From Sciurus carolinensis (taxonomy: Eukaryota; Chordata; Mammalia; Rodentia; Sciuridae), in contig NC_062215.1 in assembly GCF_902686445.1 (NCBI RefSeq), forward strand, positions 26,744,750 to 26,808,749: a stretch of DNA of 64,000 bases, in the 5' to 3' direction. The notes beneath the pieces are model-generated. The model saw only the letters and a list, made by a program, of their open reading frames with translations. It made no database searches and was not told where the DNA came from. Numbering within the stretch: the stretch's first letter is position 1; the number at the start of each line of letters is the position of its first letter. The position numbers were made by a program, and so were the translations under genes. This document shows positions 59,490-64,000 of the stretch, in pieces.

Positions 59490-62400
59490 ACACAGCTTAA
59501 CTTTAACATTTTATTTTGTGTAAAAAAGGGCAAATTTAGTGAATTATTTTAATCTTGTACACAAAGTTATAATTTTAATGCTTTTCACATCCATGCTGAA
59601 AATTTGCAATTTGATAAAAATGAAAGGAACATAAATTTCTCTGAAGGAATTTTTCACGCCATTATATACACTTCATGAGAAAGTTTCAAACACTTTCTCA
59701 ATGATCACAAGTTACCAGAAAATAAAAGATTAAATTTGTACAGATATTGATCTATATATCAAATACATACAGAAATGATGTAAAAACCTTATGCAGTTTG
59801 ATCTCTGTCCTCAAAAGATTTGCCTAGGGACAGATGCTTTTCTTTTGTATAAATGACTGTGGCTTTATTTAAAATATGAAAATCAAAGGAAGAAACCCAG
59901 TTTAATCACAGTATTTTTAAAATCCCTTCCCAATATTAAAGGATCATTACCAAATATATAGCACCATAATACAAATATTGATGGGAGAGGGTATTCACAT
60001 CACACAAAATTAATAATAATAAAAACAAACAAACACTGAAAACCCGTGTTAGTATCCGTAGAATAAGGAGTTGATAACAGCTTTAGCTTTCCTCATACAC
60101 AGCAAGGAAAAGGTTAAAGAGTTTAAACTACCAAAAGTCCCCAAGTAATCCTAACAGGAAAACAAAAAACAAAAACAAAAAAACAAACCCAAGGTCAGCA
60201 GTACACTGTGAACCGTAAAAGAGAATGGGTCTACTGAGTTGTACAATCAGAGTTATGGCTAAGACATACATCTCCTCTGCATTGACTTATTTTCTGTTCT
60301 CAGCAGCAGGAGTTAGAGTATGAGCAATGAGGGCTTCAGGTTGTGTTTAGACCATAGGAAGTCCTTACCAACCCTTAACTGTTGGTCACTGGATCAAGAC
60401 AAGAAACACTTCATGAGTATGTGGGAAATCCTAAAACACTCAGAGCCTGGTTTTGCTATAGAACTGGAAGCTTATAAAACCTGGCTACAAATGAGCATTC
60501 ACAGAACTAATTACCAGGACTGGTTGGCTCCAAATCACATCCCTCCTGGTTTATTCAGTTCCCCAGAGGGCCCCTGTGCCCAAGGTACTGGTAGAGTACA
60601 CCACAGGCTTCTTGAACCTGTATCATGGAACCAGAGTCCTGGATTTAATCCACTGAGCCTGAGAATAAAGACTGCTGTACCCTTTGCCTTGGAACTTTTC
60701 TAGGCTTTAAATTTATGGGAAGATTCTTTAAAGTTCAAGATTTGGGAGGTGTGAGGATGTCACATTTATGGTAGGTCCCTCTCAGCAATGTTGTTTAAGA
60801 TAAATATCCAGTAAATTACAGCTGAATTCACATATATTTGACACATGAGAATCAACTTGCGCTGATGTGATCTGTATGTATGCCCCCAAAGAGTCAGTAT
60901 TAAGAAATGGTGACATGCGAGTCCATACATTCTTACATTATAAAGTAACACATTTTACTTCCAGTAGCTACTACAAAACCTTATGATATTAACCCCTCTT
61001 GCATAGAATGAGGTAAACCTGTGCGTATTACCAATGCTATTATTCCCAAAAGTAGAGCAATATTTTAGAAAATAAATTGCTGGTTTTAAACGTTCTATGC
61101 ATTTTAAAATTCAAACAAAAATCTTACCTAAAATGGTCTCCTGGGACTTTCTAACATTTTTTAAAGCATTCCATAGGCTGAAGGACTGTAGAGGTTAATC
61201 ATTTTGATTAATTTCTAATTAGCCCTGCCTATATTCCAGAGGAGATGGTCAGTATTAACACTCTGAAGAGGCCAGGCTAAGACCCAGAAGCACTTCTACA
61301 ACAGATGCAATGAATTCCTGAGAGTTTAGTTTATGAACCTCACTGGTAAACGCTAGAGCTCTCTCATTCAGTCACAACTCATAGGTTAGAAAACAGAGAG
61401 CAAACCTTTCACCAATTTACCCTTGTACCCTATTTTTAAAGGAAGCCATGTGAATTTTAAAATAGGGAATGTTCAAAATGGTCCAAATAAGTTATTACTG
61501 TTAAAATAAATTCTGACTACAATTAAAGATAATTCATACTGGATTGTATGAAAATTAAATTCTTTTTCAAATTAGTTTTCTAACAAATCCAAGCTAGTTA
61601 AATGTGGAGCTGGAATGATTTTGAAATCTAAACGTATTTTGGCTTTCAACAACTTTTGATTCTTTTGGTAATACAGAACATCTGTTTTGGTGTGTGATTA
61701 TGCCAAGTTGCTGTCTCACAGATGGAGGGAAATGGCAGAGAATTGATCAGAATCCCTTTTGTGGGGTATTTTTTAGCAAGGAAAAGAAAACAAACTTAGG
61801 ACAATATTACATTTTCCCTAACCCCATAGCATGTATATCGAGATCCTGTGGATCTTGTCAACCATTCCAGTTTAACATTTTAGTGTTAGATAATTTGAAT
61901 CAATTTTTACTTAAACGAACATATAAATGTATCCAGAGTTCTTCCAGTTTCATACAGAACTCCAAATAAATTTTCACAGAATGAAAAACATTTCTGTACA
62001 AACATTTAAAATGGGCTGCAATAAAATGCCTACAAGCAGAATTAATTACCCCTTCCGTGATCTACGTGGTGATGAGCCCTCCATGAGGGGTTCAGTTGCA
62101 TATTTCTGCAGCAAAGGAAGCTGGAGATGTGACTGGCCTAACTTCTAAAATCCAAAAATCTCCCAACAGGTACCAAAAAGGTTCATTTGTAATGACAGTT
62201 CATTTGCATTTACAACTATATCCTTCTTAAATCATTTCCTTCAATCCTGCTACCTAAACTTCAATCTTACCAAAAAAGTTAGATTTTCAGTTCTTGTTAA
62301 CAATGCACATAAATCCAAACTTGGAAAATATTACAAAATTCTTTCAAAAGCTTCAAATACAACACAAAAATTGTCCATCTTTTTATAAATTGAAAAATTT

Positions 62401-62569
62401 CCCCCCCACCCGACTAAAATAGTTTCCCTACCCACCTGAAAAATCTGGAACTGAAATTTTCTGTGTTTAGCAAAATGTCCCAGTAGAATAGCCCACTGTA
62501 CAGCTGGATTGATTATAAATCAGTTCTGTGTAAAATTTTTCCCGTCCCGCCCTCAGTTTCTGAGCCACC
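59490..62569 (-). other. MBTD1: MBTD1 3' UTR
   Basis: About 3.1 kb of AT-rich sequence from the stop codon to a poly(A) signal, without a single recognisable SINE, in contrast to its surroundings. This fits a conserved 3' UTR. A 127-codon plus-strand open frame at 60320-60703 has no homology I recognise and runs antisense to the UTR. Confidence 0.85.
59510..59515 (-). terminator. MBTD1: MBTD1 poly(A) signal
   Basis: AATAAA on the minus strand (tttatt on the plus strand) at the end of the SINE-free zone. Other AATAAA hexamers upstream in the UTR could give shorter forms. Confidence 0.7.
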
Positions 62570-62688
62570 TCATGGCTCTTGTTTGATGTAGAAGTTGGCA
62601 GAGCCATTGCTTTCCTGATCAGATGCTCCTTGGAGGAAGTTGTAATCCTCTCCATCTAGCAACTCCTCCTTCAGCTGCAACGTAGTCA
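62570..62688 (-). CDS. MBTD1: MBTD1 last coding exon
   Basis: C-terminus of MBTD1, a nuclear protein with four MBT repeats that binds mono- and dimethylated H4K20 and belongs to the TIP60/NuA4 acetyltransferase complex. The exon opens two bases into a codon (TG after the acceptor) and gives TTLQLKEELLDGEDYNF... to NFYIKQEP, stop TGA (complement of 62570-62572). This is an acidic tail after the MBT repeats, which lie to the right of the window. The acceptor is CATACAG, and its polypyrimidine tract is the complement of a (GA)20 repeat. The call rests on the peptide, the known gene order and the long 3' UTR downstream. The reading frame is certain; the gene name is very likely. Confidence 0.92.
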
Positions 62689-62691
62689 CTG

Positions 62692-62694
<3 letters not shown>

Positions 62695-62734
<40 letters not shown>
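62695..62734. repeat. (GA)20 microsatellite
   Basis: Forty bases of perfect GA starting six bases from the MBTD1 exon; on the transcribed strand it is (TC)20 next to the acceptor. Confidence 0.95.
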
Positions 62735-62738
<4 letters not shown>

Positions 62739-62866
62739 AGGAGAAAGGAATGTACGGGATGTTACCAAGCTTCTGGAATATCCAGATTTCCTTTACTCTT
62801 CATGTTCCTTCAGCTTTACAGTTAATAAGACTTCTTTATCAATAAATCTAAGAAGTAAACCCTGGA

Positions 62867-63078
62867 GGGCTGGGGATATAACTCAGTGGTAGAGTGCTTG
62901 CCTAGCATGGGTTTTGACTCCTGGCACTAGAAAAACCACAACACAACACAACACAACACAACACAACAACCCCTGCAAGTTTGAACATTTAATTTAAAAA
63001 ATTATTAAGTGCTGGGTATCAACCCAGATTTGCATGTGCTAGGAAAGTGCTCTACCACTGAGATACACCTTGAGTTCA
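62867..63078. mobile_element. ID (+) and ID (-)
   Basis: 62867-62935 plus, with ACAAC tail; 63009-63078 minus. Confidence 0.85.
62938..62968. repeat. (ACAAC)n simple repeat
   Basis: About six copies of acaac, grown from the tail of the ID SINE just before it. Confidence 0.9.
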
Positions 63079-63302
63079 AATTTTAATTTTCAAATCATAC
63101 TGGCAATTTAGGAATGTTTTAGAAAGGAATAATACTACACACTGGTCACTGCACAGTGGATGTCTTTGTTGGAATGCTAATCTAAAATAATTGTTCTTAT
63201 GATTATGTATTCACTTTTATGTCAATGTCTACAGGAACAATGGCATATTTCTTGCATACTTCTGAGGTATAATAATAAATAACACAATATTATGACTTTA
63301 AC

Positions 63303-63321
63303 ATATATATATATATATTTA
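63303..63321. repeat. (TA)n simple repeat
   Basis: Short TA run flanked by the repeated phrase tatgactttaa on both sides (near 63292 and 63326). Confidence 0.85.
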
Positions 63322-63374
63322 TATTATGACTTTAATATAATCCCTACTCTCCCCAAGTGACACCTCTTATTTAT

Positions 63375-63872
63375 TTTTGTAGCACTGGGAATCAAGTTCA
63401 GGGCCTTGGGCACAGAAGGCAAGTGCTTCATATCACTGAGCTACTAGCTAGCCCGGGATTATCGTCATTAAAAAGATTCCCTAAAGAAAAAAAAAGGCAG
63501 GGCTTGTTTGTGGCTCAGTGGCAGAGCACTTGCCTAGCATGTGTGACGCACTGAGTTCGATCCTCAGCACCACAGATAAGTAAGTAAATAAATGAAATGA
63601 AGGTACTGTGTCCATCTATAACTAAATTTAAAAAAAAGGGCATGAATCTCATATTAAATACACAAATATGAATGTGAAACAATATTTACCATATAAATTA
63701 CATTTATAAAAATAAATCTTATATTAAACTATATTTAAACCAAAGTCAAAAAAAATTTGGGTACTTCTTTTAGTTAAATGTTTACTGGGCTAGAGGCACA
63801 GCTCAGTGGTAGAGCACTTGCCTCGCATTTGCAAAGGCTCTGGGTTCCAATCCCAACACCACACACACAAAA
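63375..63872. mobile_element. Three ID-type SINEs
   Basis: 63375-63452 minus, 63502-63625 plus tailed, 63790-63872 plus. Confidence 0.85.
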
Positions 63873-64000
63873 ATGATTGACACCAACAATGTGAAAATCA
63901 CTAATGCAAAACTGCCAACTTGTCCAATGAGATCACTTAATACTAGTACTCATTGCCTGACCAAGTTGTTATCTGACGACTTGCTTTTTAATGAAAACAA

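Larger units (their letters stand above)
62691..64000 (-). other. MBTD1: MBTD1 intron (partial)
   Basis: Holds the (GA) repeat, an ACAAC repeat, five ID-type SINEs on both strands and AT-rich filler; no further exon is seen up to the right edge. Confidence 0.8.

Noticed and set aside
60320..60703. 127-codon plus-strand frame
   Set aside because: Lies antisense within the MBTD1 3' UTR, with no recognisable domain or splice context.
1..64000. A wholly new gene system
   Set aside because: The window is a conserved mammalian locus (SPAG9, NME1, NME2, MBTD1); everything else I can read is repeats or unique intronic/intergenic DNA.

Overview
This is a nuclear genomic window from a mammal, almost certainly a squirrel-family rodent (Sciuridae). 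The genes are vertebrate-type, split by GT-AG introns, and two have CpG-island promoters. The space between exons is filled with tRNA-derived ID SINEs (long 'aaggtattgtgtccatctacaac'-type tails occur on many copies) and B1-ID dimers of the MEN type, a combination known from squirrels. There is no prokaryotic or phage content.

Layout. (1) 1-27230, minus strand: 5' end of SPAG9 (JIP4). Coding exon 1 (26928-27230) lies in a CpG island, exon 2 (2363-2483) lies 24.4 kb away, and intron 1 is packed with SINEs, L1 pieces, a MaLR-type LTR and a small class I ERV cluster. (2) About 27.6-42.5 kb: intergenic, with SINEs, a nested L1, and two long purine/pyrimidine tracts. (3) 42.6-49.5 kb, plus strand: NME1 (nucleoside diphosphate kinase A), with four coding exons encoding 152 residues. 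(4) 52.8-57.2 kb, plus strand: NME2 (NDP kinase B), its tandem paralogue with the same exon structure and 152 residues, starting in its own CpG island. (5) 59.5-64 kb, minus strand: 3' end of MBTD1, comprising a ~3.1 kb 3' UTR and the last coding exon. The order SPAG9(-), NME1(+), NME2(+), MBTD1(-) matches the known mammalian arrangement (human 17q21.33).

NME1 and NME2 make subunits that assemble into hexamers and transfer phosphate between nucleoside tri- and diphosphates through His118. Exon phases are the same in both genes. Splicing from NME1 exon 4 to NME2 exon 2 stays in frame, so the known NME1-NME2 read-through protein (267 residues) is possible here. SPAG9 and MBTD1 are neighbours without an evident functional link.

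I did not find an undescribed system. The most useful observations are a ~190 bp duplication flanking NME1 exon 3, an uneven synonymous divergence in exon 4 of NME1/NME2 that suggests gene conversion, an apparently decayed alternative NME1 first-coding exon, Asn at NME1 position 4, and a (GA)20 microsatellite acting as the polypyrimidine tract of the last MBTD1 exon. SINE and old-repeat boundaries are read by eye and are approximate (about 5-20 bases).
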